NCBI GenBank assembly: GCA_902787835.1
Contig: CADAHU010000002.1
Coordinates: 1-53,248, forward strand
Direction: 5' to 3'
Length of the DNA stretch: 53,248 bases
Source of the DNA: an uncultured Eubacteriales bacterium
Lineage (GTDB): Bacteria; Bacillota; Clostridia; Christensenellales; Aristaeellaceae
Shown: positions 17,347-24,660 of the stretch, piece after piece
How the letters are laid out: every line of letters starts with the position of its first letter
How positions within the stretch are numbered: the first letter of the stretch is position 1
Notes under the pieces: model-generated
Told to the model about the DNA's origin: nothing
Database searches by the model: none
Seen by the model: the letters and a program-made list of their open reading frames with translations, nothing else
Translations under genes and position numbers: made by a program

Positions 17347-17397
17347 TTGACACGCGATCGTCCGGTCACTATAATAGCATCAGTGACCGGACGGTCG
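17347..17397 (+). promoter_or_regulatory. TetR/MATE promoter with two palindromic operators
   Basis: TTGACA (17347-17352) and TATAAT (17370-17375) are 17 bases apart, a near-ideal promoter. Two copies of a 12-bp palindrome of form GACCGNNCGGTC flank the -10: GATCGTCCGGTC at 17356-17367 (one mismatch) and GACCGGACGGTC at 17385-17396, with centres 29 bp apart. The two sites are also inverted repeats of each other (16-bp arms, one mismatch). This layout fits autorepression by the TetR protein encoded at 17422, with two dimers on the same DNA face. Confidence 0.85.
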
Positions 17398-17421
17398 CTT
17401 TATATTGTCAGGAGGCACGCT

Positions 17422-18027
17422 ATGGCAAAGGATACAAAGGAACGGATCCTGCGGACGGCGCTGGAGATGTTCTCCCGCAACGGATACGCAGGCACCAATA
17501 TTCGGGAGCTGACCGCTTCCCTGGGGCTGGGCAAATCCTCCATGTACCGCCATTTTGAGAGCAAGAAGCAGATCTGGGACACCCTGCTGGACGAGATGAT
17601 CGCCTATTACGGGGAGCGCTTCGGCTCCGCGGAGCATTTGCCGCCGGTGCCGGACTCCCTGGAAGGGCTGGTGCAGCTGACCCTGGAGATGGTGAACTTT
17701 ACCGTGCATGATGAAAGAATCATCATGACCCGCAAGGTGCTGTCCATTGAGCAATTCCGGGATGAACGGGCGCGGATGCTGGCCGGCAAGCATTTTTTGA
17801 CCGGGCTGATCGATCTGTTTACGCCCCTCTTTGCCGGGATGATGGATAAGGGGCTGCTGATCCGGGATGATCCCCGGATGCTCGCCTTATCCTATACGGC
17901 GCCGATCTCCGCCCTGATCCACCAATGCGATCGGGAGCCGGAGAAGACGGAGGAAGCCCTCGCGCAGATCGAGCGCTTCAGCCGCCATTTTATCCGGATC
18001 TATGGAATCAAAAACGAAAAGGAATAA
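17422..18027 (+). CDS. TetR family transcriptional repressor
   Basis: 201 aa from ATG 17422 (CAGGAGG upstream). The N-terminal 60 residues are a TetR DNA-binding domain (KERILRTALEMFSRNGYAGTNIRELTASLGLGKSS is split by the usual turn, then MYRHFESKK). The rest is a helical ligand and dimer domain. It is transcribed with the MATE efflux gene that starts 6 bases after its stop, and twin operators cover the promoter. It therefore probably represses this operon until the exported drug or metabolite binds. Confidence 0.93.
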   Translation: MAKDTKERILRTALEMFSRNGYAGTNIRELTASLGLGKSSMYRHFESKKQIWDTLLDEMIAYYGERFGSAEHLPPVPDSLEGLVQLTLEMVNFTVHDERIIMTRKVLSIEQFRDERARMLAGKHFLTGLIDLFTPLFAGMMDKGLLIRDDPRMLALSYTAPISALIHQCDREPEKTEEALAQIERFSRHFIRIYGIKNEKE

Positions 18028-18033
18028 AAAGAT

Positions 18034-19422
18034 ATGACCGTACAAGCAAAAGGCCTGTTTGGGCCCGCTAAATTTTATAAAAGCGCCCTGGCCATCGCAG
18101 TGCCGATCATGCTGCAGCAGCTGATCCAGAGCCTGGTATCGCTGGTGGACAACTTTATGGTATCCGGCCTGGGCGATATTTCCATGTCCGGCGTAAACGT
18201 GGCCGGGCAGGTGATGTTTGTGTTTATGGTGTTCGTCAACGCCATCTGCATGTCCGCCGGCATCTTTATGACGCAGTTTTTCGGGGCCAGGGATCAGCGC
18301 GGCATGCAGCAGGCGTTCCGCTTCAAGCTGGCGGTGGGGCTGGCGGCCTTCCTCCCCTATCTCCTGGTCTGCCTGGTCTTTCCCCGGCCCGTGCTGTCGC
18401 TGATGCTGATCGGCAACACCCAGGCGGAGCCCATCCTGGACGAGGCGGTGCGCTACATCCGCATCATGTTCCTGGTGGGCATTCCCATGACGGTGTCCGT
18501 ATGCATCGCCAGCTCCCTGCGGGACATGGGCCAGGTCAAAGCGCCGCTGGTGGTGACGGTGATCGCCACCCTGACCAACACGCTTTTCAACTGGCTGCTG
18601 ATCTACGGCAACCTGGGCTTCCCTGCGCTGGGCGTTGCCGGCGCGGCCTGGGCCACGGTGATCGCCCGGGTGCTGGAGCTGATCATCTTCCTGACGCTGT
18701 ACATCCGCTCCAAGCCCCAATTTGCCGTGCGCCTGCGCGATCTTTTCAGGATTGACGGCAAGCTCTTCCGCAAGATCCTCAAGGCCAGCGCCCTGGTGCT
18801 GTTCTGCGAGATGGTATGGGTGCTGTCCGAGACCATCACCACGGCGCTGTACAATGGCCGCGGCGGCGCGGACGTGGTATCGGGCATGGCCTCCAGCTTT
18901 GCCATTGCCAATCTGTATTTTGTGGCCTTCGGCGGCGTTTACTCCGCCACCGGCGTGCTGCTGGGCAAAACCCTGGGCGCCGGGCAGCTGGATCAGGCCC
19001 GCAGGGAAAAGACCTGGCTGCTCTCCGGCTCCGCCCTGTTCGGGCTGCTGATGACGGGCTTCGGCTTCGCCACCACGCTGATCGTGCCCCTGGTATTTGG
19101 CCGGCTCAGCGACAGCGCCATCGATATCTGCCGCAGCATGGTGGGCACCATGTCGCTGTTCATGCCGGCCTGGGTGTACATGAACACCCAGCAGGCGGTG
19201 GCCCGGGCGGGCGGCGATACCCAGATGGGCGCGATCACCGACGCGGGGCTGACCATTTTCGTCATGCTGCCCATGGTATTCCTGTTGGCCCATTTTACCG
19301 ACGTGGGCCCGGTGATCCTGTACTGCGGCGTAAAGCTGGTGGATGTGGTCAAGCTGGTGATCTTCCATTTCTGGCTCAAAAAGGAGCGCTGGCTCCAGAA
19401 CCTGACCGTACAGAACGGGTAA
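18034..19422 (+). CDS. MATE family multidrug efflux transporter
   Basis: 462 aa, the usual length for MATE exporters. About twelve membrane segments are visible in two halves, beginning ALAIAVPIMLQQLIQSLVSLVDNFMVSGLGD-like (the conserved first helix and loop) and, in the second half, LFCEMVWVLSETITTALYNGRG. The family expels cationic drugs or metabolites in exchange for sodium or protons. It is the second gene of the TetR operon and so is probably induced by its own substrate. Confidence 0.93.
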   Translation: MTVQAKGLFGPAKFYKSALAIAVPIMLQQLIQSLVSLVDNFMVSGLGDISMSGVNVAGQVMFVFMVFVNAICMSAGIFMTQFFGARDQRGMQQAFRFKLAVGLAAFLPYLLVCLVFPRPVLSLMLIGNTQAEPILDEAVRYIRIMFLVGIPMTVSVCIASSLRDMGQVKAPLVVTVIATLTNTLFNWLLIYGNLGFPALGVAGAAWATVIARVLELIIFLTLYIRSKPQFAVRLRDLFRIDGKLFRKILKASALVLFCEMVWVLSETITTALYNGRGGADVVSGMASSFAIANLYFVAFGGVYSATGVLLGKTLGAGQLDQARREKTWLLSGSALFGLLMTGFGFATTLIVPLVFGRLSDSAIDICRSMVGTMSLFMPAWVYMNTQQAVARAGGDTQMGAITDAGLTIFVMLPMVFLLAHFTDVGPVILYCGVKLVDVVKLVIFHFWLKKERWLQNLTVQNG

Positions 19423-19493
19423 CTGGAAGCGCTACCGTGCAAATCTGGGTATGGCAGGACGTATACGCGCGCAGCATCAAGAGGAGGGCAACA

Positions 19494-19925
19494 ATGGTAC
19501 AAATCCAATCGGAGCGCCTGACGGCAGCGGAATATATCGATTTTTTGAAGCGCACGGATCTGGGCTCCCAGTATCCCCGGGAGCGGTTTGAGCAGCGCAT
19601 CCCCAGGCTCCTGCAGAACGCCTCCGTCAGCCTGGCCGCGCGGGATGCGGAGGGGCTGCTGGTGGGCGTGCTGCTGGGCGTCACCGATTTTGCCTATTGG
19701 CTCTTTGTCACCGATCTGGGCGTGGCCCGGGATCATGAACGCCAGGGCATCGGCCGGGCGCTGATGAAAAAAGCCCTGGAGGCCGCCGGCGGCGAAAAGG
19801 ACATTGCCGTCTATCTGGCAGCGCATGAGAAGGCCATCCCCTTCTATGAGCGGCTGGGGATGAAAAAATTCCAAAACGTGATGCAGTACAATCATATTGA
19901 ATGGACCGAATTTACCGTGGAGTAA
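19494..19925 (+). CDS. GNAT family N-acetyltransferase
   Basis: 143 aa from ATG 19494, preceded by GAGGAGGG. The acetyl-CoA binding motif A reads LGVARDHERQGIGRALMKKAL, with the R/Q-G-x-G-x-(G/A) signature, followed by an AHEKAIPFYERLGM C-terminal segment typical of the fold. The acceptor substrate cannot be told. The gene overlaps nothing, and another acetyltransferase starts 13 bases after its stop. Confidence 0.85.
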   Translation: MVQIQSERLTAAEYIDFLKRTDLGSQYPRERFEQRIPRLLQNASVSLAARDAEGLLVGVLLGVTDFAYWLFVTDLGVARDHERQGIGRALMKKALEAAGGEKDIAVYLAAHEKAIPFYERLGMKKFQNVMQYNHIEWTEFTVE

Positions 19926-19938
19926 GGAGGCGGCAGGG

Positions 19939-20415
19939 ATGCTTCGGCTCAGGCCCTATAAGGACAGCGACGCGGAAACTATCCTCTCCTGGCAGCGGGA
20001 CGGAGAAGGCTTTTACAAATGGTCAGCGGGCATGCTGGGCGATTACCCGGTCAGCCGGGAGCGTTTCGACGCCCTGGGCGCGCTGATGCGGTTTACCTTG
20101 CTGGATGACAAAGAAGTGGCGGGCTTCTTCACCCTGCGCAACCCCACCGACTCCCTGGAGGAAGTCCGCTTCGGCTATGTGATCGTGGATCCGGACAAGC
20201 GCGGACAGGGCTACGGCGCGGAGATGCTGCGCCTGGGGCTGATCTACGCGCGCACAGTCTACCGGGCCCAACGCGCCTCCCTGGGCGTATTTGAAAACAA
20301 TATACCGGCCCAACGCTGCTACCGGGCAGCGGGCTTCCGGGAAACCGATGAAACAGAGGATTACCCGGTATTGGGCGAAACCTGGAAGTGCGTCCATATG
20401 GCCATGGAGCTGTAA
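19939..20415 (+). CDS. GNAT family N-acetyltransferase (RimJ/RimL-like)
   Basis: 158 aa from ATG 19939 (AAGGAGG upstream). It starts LRLRPYKDSDAETILSW as RimJ/RimL-like acetyltransferases do, has the acetyl-CoA loop VDPDKRGQGYGAEMLRLGL and ends with an N-x-x-A-x-R-x-Y-x-x-A-G-F motif (NIPAQRCYRAAGF). The target (ribosomal protein, drug or small molecule) is not known. It probably shares a transcript with the acetyltransferase just upstream. Confidence 0.87.
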   Translation: MLRLRPYKDSDAETILSWQRDGEGFYKWSAGMLGDYPVSRERFDALGALMRFTLLDDKEVAGFFTLRNPTDSLEEVRFGYVIVDPDKRGQGYGAEMLRLGLIYARTVYRAQRASLGVFENNIPAQRCYRAAGFRETDETEDYPVLGETWKCVHMAMEL

Positions 20416-20421
20416 TAAGCG

Positions 20422-20464
20422 TTGATAATCCCCGTTTTTCATGGTAAAATAAGCATGAAAAACG
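20422..20464 (+). promoter_or_regulatory. Promoter with inverted repeat over the -10
   Basis: TTGATA (20422-20427) and TAAAAT (20445-20450) are 17 bases apart. A perfect inverted repeat with 11-bp arms, CGTTTTTCATG at 20433-20443 and CATGAAAAACG at 20454-20464, brackets the -10 with a 10-base spacer. That is a good place for a repressor to bind. The regulated gene starts at 20503. Confidence 0.65.
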
Positions 20465-20502
20465 TTCCGTAACAAGAATTGAATAGATCGGAGGTATGTT
20501 CC

Positions 20503-21334
20503 ATGGCGAAGAAGGATTTTCCCCGCACCACCGTTGCCGGCGTATCGGATCCTGGGCTGGAGCCATCGCAGCCCCGCGGCGGATCGGCAGATCAAAAACC
20601 GTTTTCCCGGCGGCAGCGAGGTTTTTCCGCTGCTCAAAACATTCCTGGATGAGGGCGTGGATACCATCATGGGCCCGCTGCAGCAGGAGCGGGTGATGCA
20701 GGAGGCGGTGAAGGAGGTTGCCGACCGCACCGGCGAAAAGCTGATCCTGATCGATACGCCGATCATCAATGTGGATGACAACGAGGCCGCCCGCCGGGAG
20801 GCCCGGGCCACCATCCACCGCAGCAAGCAGTGCGGTGCCACCTTCTGCCTGCTGCATCACTCCAGCGCAGAACAGCTGGTCAACAAAAACCTGCACGCCA
20901 TCCCCCGCCTGCCCGATTATCTGGATATGGTGCGCCAGGAGGGCATGATCCCCGGCCTGTCCGCGCACATGCCGGAGCTGATCACCTATTCCGATGATAA
21001 CGGCTACGATGTGCAGACCTATATCCAGATCTACAACTGCATGGGCTTCATGATGCAGGTGGAAATCGAGACCGTGGCCGCCATCATCAACAGCGCCAAA
21101 AAGCCTGTGATGACCATCAAGCCCATGGCGGCGGGCCGCACAACGCCGTATGTGGGGCTGAATTTCTCCTGGAACACCATCCGTCCCTGCGATATGGTCA
21201 CCGTGGGCTGCACCCATCCCGACGAGGCCGCGGAGGATATCGAGATCTCCCGCGCCGCCCTGGAACACCGCTTCCCCGATCTGGAGCGCCGCGCCAGCCC
21301 CAACCAGAACCAGGACGCCTTTGGCAAAAAGTGA
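20503..21334 (+). pseudogene. Conserved protein of unknown function, frameshifted near its start
   Basis: ATG 20503 follows a good SD (CGGAGG) and gives MAKKDFPRTTVAGVS, but this frame stops after about 49 codons. The frame that continues the protein is open from about 20534 and reads YRILGWSHRSPAADRQIKN onwards to 21334. As I recall relatives, a few residues separate TTVAG from LGWSH, so a short out-of-frame deletion is likely near 20540. The rest is intact, about 265 residues with alternating helices and strands such as LILIDTPIINVD and PVMTIKPMAAGR, which looks like a TIM-barrel fold. No reaction can be assigned. It may be a true pseudogene or a sequencing error. Confidence 0.65.
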
Positions 21335-21353
21335 TCCCGCAAGCCATTACACA

Positions 21354-21391
21354 GCTCCCCCGGCAGCGCCGTCGCCGGGGGAGCGCTTTTG
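21354..21391 (+). terminator. Intrinsic terminator
   Basis: A perfect 11-bp stem, GCTCCCCCGGC (21354-21364) with GCCGGGGGAGC (21374-21384), and a 9-base loop, followed by GCTTTTGTT. It lies 20 bases after the stop of the frameshifted gene and ends that transcription unit. Confidence 0.85.
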
Positions 21392-21418
21392 TTGCTATCT
21401 TCATCGATTAAGGACAAA

Positions 21419-21837
21419 CAAATTGGGATTTGACGGGGAAGGGGACGAACGGGAGCGTTCCTTCTTGGAGCCCAAGAAGGAACCGAAGAAGGCTGCGTTT
21501 GTCGCCGTAAATGCTGCTGGTTACACGCCAACTGGCTTTAACGCCTGCTGCCGTTCCCGGACAGGGCCAGCTTCGCTGGCCGCGCGGTGCGCGAAGCGCA
21601 CCGCTGAACACAGAAAAAAACCGCAAAAACCAAACAAGTTTGATTTTTGCGGTTTTTTTCTGTGTTCTGTTGTCCGGGAACTCGCTTGGCGACTTAAACC
21701 AAGCTGGCGGAAACGAGTTTGGTTCTCAATTCAATTGGTTCGCCCGTTGGGAGTCCAGAGGGATGAAATCCCTTTGGCGCAGAGCTCGAGGCCGCGGAGG
21801 CCTCGAATGTTCCCCCTCCCCGTCAAATCCCAATTTG
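21419..21837. repeat. Dispersed hairpin-rich element with terminal inverted repeats, copy 1
   Basis: The ends are perfect 20-21 bp inverted repeats: AAATTGGGATTTGACGGGGA at 21420-21439 and its complement at 21817-21836. Inside lie six hairpins: GTTCCTTCTTGG stem (21457-21483), GGCCAGC stem (21565-21581), GCGGTGCGC stem (21584-21604), a 30-bp stem at 21606-21667 with a 2-base loop and one mismatch, CCAGAGGGAT stem (21755-21777) and TCGAGGCC stem (21786-21806). The same element recurs at 26443 and 53012. No convincing protein is encoded on either strand. It occupies most of the gap between the genes at 20503 and 21848 and could be a MITE-like element or a structured RNA. No target-site duplication is obvious. 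Confidence 0.92.
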
Positions 21838-21847
21838 CATGTTCTCA

Positions 21848-22174
21848 TCAAAGATCGATATCGATGCCCACTGTTCCGCCGCCGGTGCCCAGCTGGGTGA
21901 TGCTGTACGCCCGGGCGACGGGCGGCGTGGTGGGGCTCTCCGTATCGGTAAAGGCGGCGTTGATCCGCTGCCCGGCGGCAATGCTGGAGCAGGAAATGCG
22001 CCGGCCGTCCGCGCTGCGGATCACCGTGCTGTCGGTGACGCGCAGGATCATGTTCCGGCTGCGCCCCTGATCGTTGATATAATTGATCTCTATTTCACAG
22101 CCGCTCGCCCGCCGGCCGGGGTTGGCCGTGACGGCGGCATTGGTTGCATACTGAATGCCATTGAAATATGCCAT
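21848..22174 (-). CDS. Small hypothetical protein
   Basis: 108 aa on the minus strand. The start at ATG 22174 has an SD of GGGAGG on that strand (complement of 22183-22188); an upstream ATG at 22309 has no such site and its extension looks non-coding. The product begins MAYFNGIQYATNA and is rich in beta-forming residues (EIEINYIND, NMILRVTDSTVI), with a possible disordered proline-rich stretch near TESPTTPPVAR. No family was recognised. It is convergent with the upstream gene and its 3' end abuts the repeat element. Confidence 0.6.
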   Translation of the reverse strand: MAYFNGIQYATNAAVTANPGRRASGCEIEINYINDQGRSRNMILRVTDSTVIRSADGRRISCSSIAAGQRINAAFTDTESPTTPPVARAYSITQLGTGGGTVGIDIDL

Positions 22175-22231
22175 GGTGCTTCCTCCCTTCCCTACCATGG
22201 TACGCAGCCCGGCAGAAATGGTGCGCATCGA

Positions 22232-22260
22232 TTGACAATCCTTCTCAATTTTGATATGAT
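22232..22260 (+). promoter_or_regulatory. Promoter of the HAD-pyk operon
   Basis: TTGACA (22232-22237) and TATGAT (22255-22260) are 17 bases apart, 48 bases upstream of the start at 22308. It lies in the gap between this gene and the divergent small gene. Confidence 0.8.
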
Positions 22261-22307
22261 TTATAAAGAAAATAATGCCCATTTCTTCCATCCAGGGAGG
22301 CATGCCC

Positions 22308-23207
22308 ATGACGACAGAAAAACCGATCCTGGCTTTGATGTACGATTTTGATCATACCCTTTCTCCCCGCGATATGCAGGAGTACGCCTTCATCCCGGAG
22401 CTGGGCATGGAGAGCGGGGATTTCTGGGCGCTGTGTCAGGAGATCGGCGACCGGCACCACATGGATTCCATACTGGCCTATATGTACGTGATGCTGAAGG
22501 AGGCCGCCCGCCGGGGCATGCGGCTGAGCCGCGGCACCTTTAACTGCCAGGGGGCCAAGGTGGAGCTTTTCCCCGGGCTGGATACCTGGTTTGAGCGCAT
22601 CAACGGCTACGGCGCGGCCCTTGGCTTCTCGGTGGAGCACTACGTATTGTCCTCCGGCATCAAGGAGATCGTGGAGGGCACGCCCATCGCCGGCCAGTTC
22701 AAAATGATCTACGCCGCGGAGTTCGTATATAACGAATCCACCGGCGAGCCGGAATGGCCCGCCATGGCGGTGAACTATACCAGCAAAACCCAATTTATCT
22801 ACCGCATCAACAAGGGCATCCTGGATGTGACGGAGAACGACCGGCTCAACGAGCATACGCCCCATGATATGCGCCGGGTGCCCTTCACCAACATGATCTA
22901 CGTGGGCGACGGCACCACCGACGTTCCCTGTATGAAGCTGGTGGGCAGCCGCGGCGGCCACAGCATCGGCGTCTATTCGGGGCGGCGCAACGCCATCGTA
23001 AACGATATGCTGATCCACGGGCGGGTGCATTTTGTGGCCCCCACCGATTACCGTCCGGGCAGCGATATGGAAAAAATCGTATACAGCATCTTTGACAGTG
23101 TGGCCGCCGAGAGCCGCAACATCGCCCTGAACCGCAGGCAGCTGGACGAAGCCCAGCGCATGCTGGACGAAGAGAAAAAAATAACCCATCCATGCAAGGG
23201 AGGATAA
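22308..23207 (+). CDS. HAD family phosphatase
   Basis: 299 aa. The start is ATG 22308, seven bases after GGGAGG; the ATG at 22302 is too close to that site. The first catalytic motif is MYDFDHTLS with the D-x-D pair, and the last is IYVGDGTTDVPCMK, with the acidic pair that binds magnesium. A large cap (about residues 20-200) would set substrate choice. It looks like the haloacid dehalogenase-like group that acts on small phosphorylated metabolites; the substrate is unknown. It runs straight into pyruvate kinase with a 4-base gap, so it is probably cotranscribed. Confidence 0.85.
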   Translation: MTTEKPILALMYDFDHTLSPRDMQEYAFIPELGMESGDFWALCQEIGDRHHMDSILAYMYVMLKEAARRGMRLSRGTFNCQGAKVELFPGLDTWFERINGYGAALGFSVEHYVLSSGIKEIVEGTPIAGQFKMIYAAEFVYNESTGEPEWPAMAVNYTSKTQFIYRINKGILDVTENDRLNEHTPHDMRRVPFTNMIYVGDGTTDVPCMKLVGSRGGHSIGVYSGRRNAIVNDMLIHGRVHFVAPTDYRPGSDMEKIVYSIFDSVAAESRNIALNRRQLDEAQRMLDEEKKITHPCKGG

Positions 23208-23211
23208 ATAT

Positions 23212-24630
23212 ATGAGAAAAACCAAGATCATCTGCACCATCGGCCCGGCCAGCGACAGCCCGGATATCTTCCGCGCCATGTGCCGGAAGGGGCTGAACGT
23301 GGCCAGGCTCAACTTTTCCCACGGCACCCATGAGGAGCACCAGAAAAAGATCGATATGATCAAGGCGGTGCGCGAGGAGCTGAACCTGCCCATCGCCATC
23401 ATGCTGGATACCAAGGGCCCGGAGTACCGCATCCGCACCTTCGAGAACGGCAAGGTGACCCTGAAGGATGGCGATCAGTTTACCTTTACCACCCGGGATG
23501 TGGTGGGCGACGAGCACATCGTATCGGTGAGTTACGCCGGCCTGGTGGAGGATCTGGCGGTGGGCGACCGCATATTGGTCAACAACGGCCTGGTGATCTT
23601 CCAGGTGGAGAGCCTGGAAAACGGCACCGAGGCCCACTGCAAAGTGCTGAACGGCGGTGTGCTCAGCGACCGCAAGAGCATGAGCTTCCCCGGCAAGGTG
23701 CTGCGCCAAACCTTCCTGAGCGAGCAGGACAAGAGCGATCTGCTGTTCGGCATCCAGAACGACGTGGATTTCATCGCCGCCTCCTTTGTCTCCTGCAAGC
23801 AGGATATGCTGGATATGAAGGCCTTCCTGCATGCCAACGGCGGCGATAACATCGATGTGATCGCCAAAATCGAAAACCAGAGCGGCGTGGACAATATCGA
23901 TGAGATCTGCTCCGCCTGCGAGGGCGTCATGGTGGCCCGCGGCGATCTGGGCGTGGAGGTGCCCTTTACCGAGCTGCCCGCCATCCAGAAATACCTGATC
24001 ACCAAATGCCGCATGCTGGGCAAGCGCGTGATCACCGCCACAGAGATGCTGGAGAGCATGATCTCCAATCCCCGCCCCACCCGTGCGGAGATCAGCGACG
24101 TGGCCAACGCCGTGTACGACGGCACCAGCGCCATCATGCTCAGCGGCGAATCAGCCGCGGGCAAATACCCGGTGGAGGCGGTGCGCATCATGAGCGAGAT
24201 CGCCGAGGAAACCGAGCGCCATATCGATTTTACCGAGCGCTTCCACACCCAGGGCTTCCACATCAGCAACCGGGTGGACGCCATCAGCCACGCCGCCTGC
24301 ACCATGGGCATCGATCTGAACGCGAAGGCCATCGTGGTCACATCCCTCAGCGGCATGACGGTGCGCATGGTATCCCGCTTCCGCGCGCCCACCGATATCG
24401 TGGGCCTGGCCACCAACAAAAAGGCCTGGTACAAGCTGGCCCTGTCCTGGGGCGTGCTGCCCATGCTGACCGAGCAGTTCCCCAGCATGGATGTGCTGTA
24501 CTATTACGCCGTACGCGCCGCCCGGGACGCCCTGCATCTCAGCAAGGGCGATACCATCGTGATGACCGGCGGCGATACCAGCGGCGCCAGCGGCAATACC
24601 AACGTGCTGCGCATCGAGACCGTGCCGTGA
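23212..24630 (+). CDS. pyk: Pyruvate kinase
   Basis: 472 aa, near the usual length for the short form without the extra C-terminal domain of bacilli. It transfers phosphate from phosphoenolpyruvate to ADP, the last step of glycolysis. Seen are the N-terminal RKTKIICTIGPASD, the RLNFSHG motif, MLDTKGPEYR, the active-site segment VARGDLGVEVP, and the signature region around GKRVITATEMLESMI, in which the usual Q is E. It follows the HAD gene by 4 bases; a secreted-protein gene lies downstream. Confidence 0.97.
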   Translation: MRKTKIICTIGPASDSPDIFRAMCRKGLNVARLNFSHGTHEEHQKKIDMIKAVREELNLPIAIMLDTKGPEYRIRTFENGKVTLKDGDQFTFTTRDVVGDEHIVSVSYAGLVEDLAVGDRILVNNGLVIFQVESLENGTEAHCKVLNGGVLSDRKSMSFPGKVLRQTFLSEQDKSDLLFGIQNDVDFIAASFVSCKQDMLDMKAFLHANGGDNIDVIAKIENQSGVDNIDEICSACEGVMVARGDLGVEVPFTELPAIQKYLITKCRMLGKRVITATEMLESMISNPRPTRAEISDVANAVYDGTSAIMLSGESAAGKYPVEAVRIMSEIAEETERHIDFTERFHTQGFHISNRVDAISHAACTMGIDLNAKAIVVTSLSGMTVRMVSRFRAPTDIVGLATNKKAWYKLALSWGVLPMLTEQFPSMDVLYYYAVRAARDALHLSKGDTIVMTGGDTSGASGNTNVLRIETVP

Positions 24631-24660
24631 TCCACGTTATGAGAGGGCATTGAAAGCAAT

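Noticed and set aside
21419..21837. The hairpin element as a CRISPR array or an insertion sequence with a transposase
   Set aside because: There are no regularly spaced direct repeats, and the element is too short and has no transposase-like frame.
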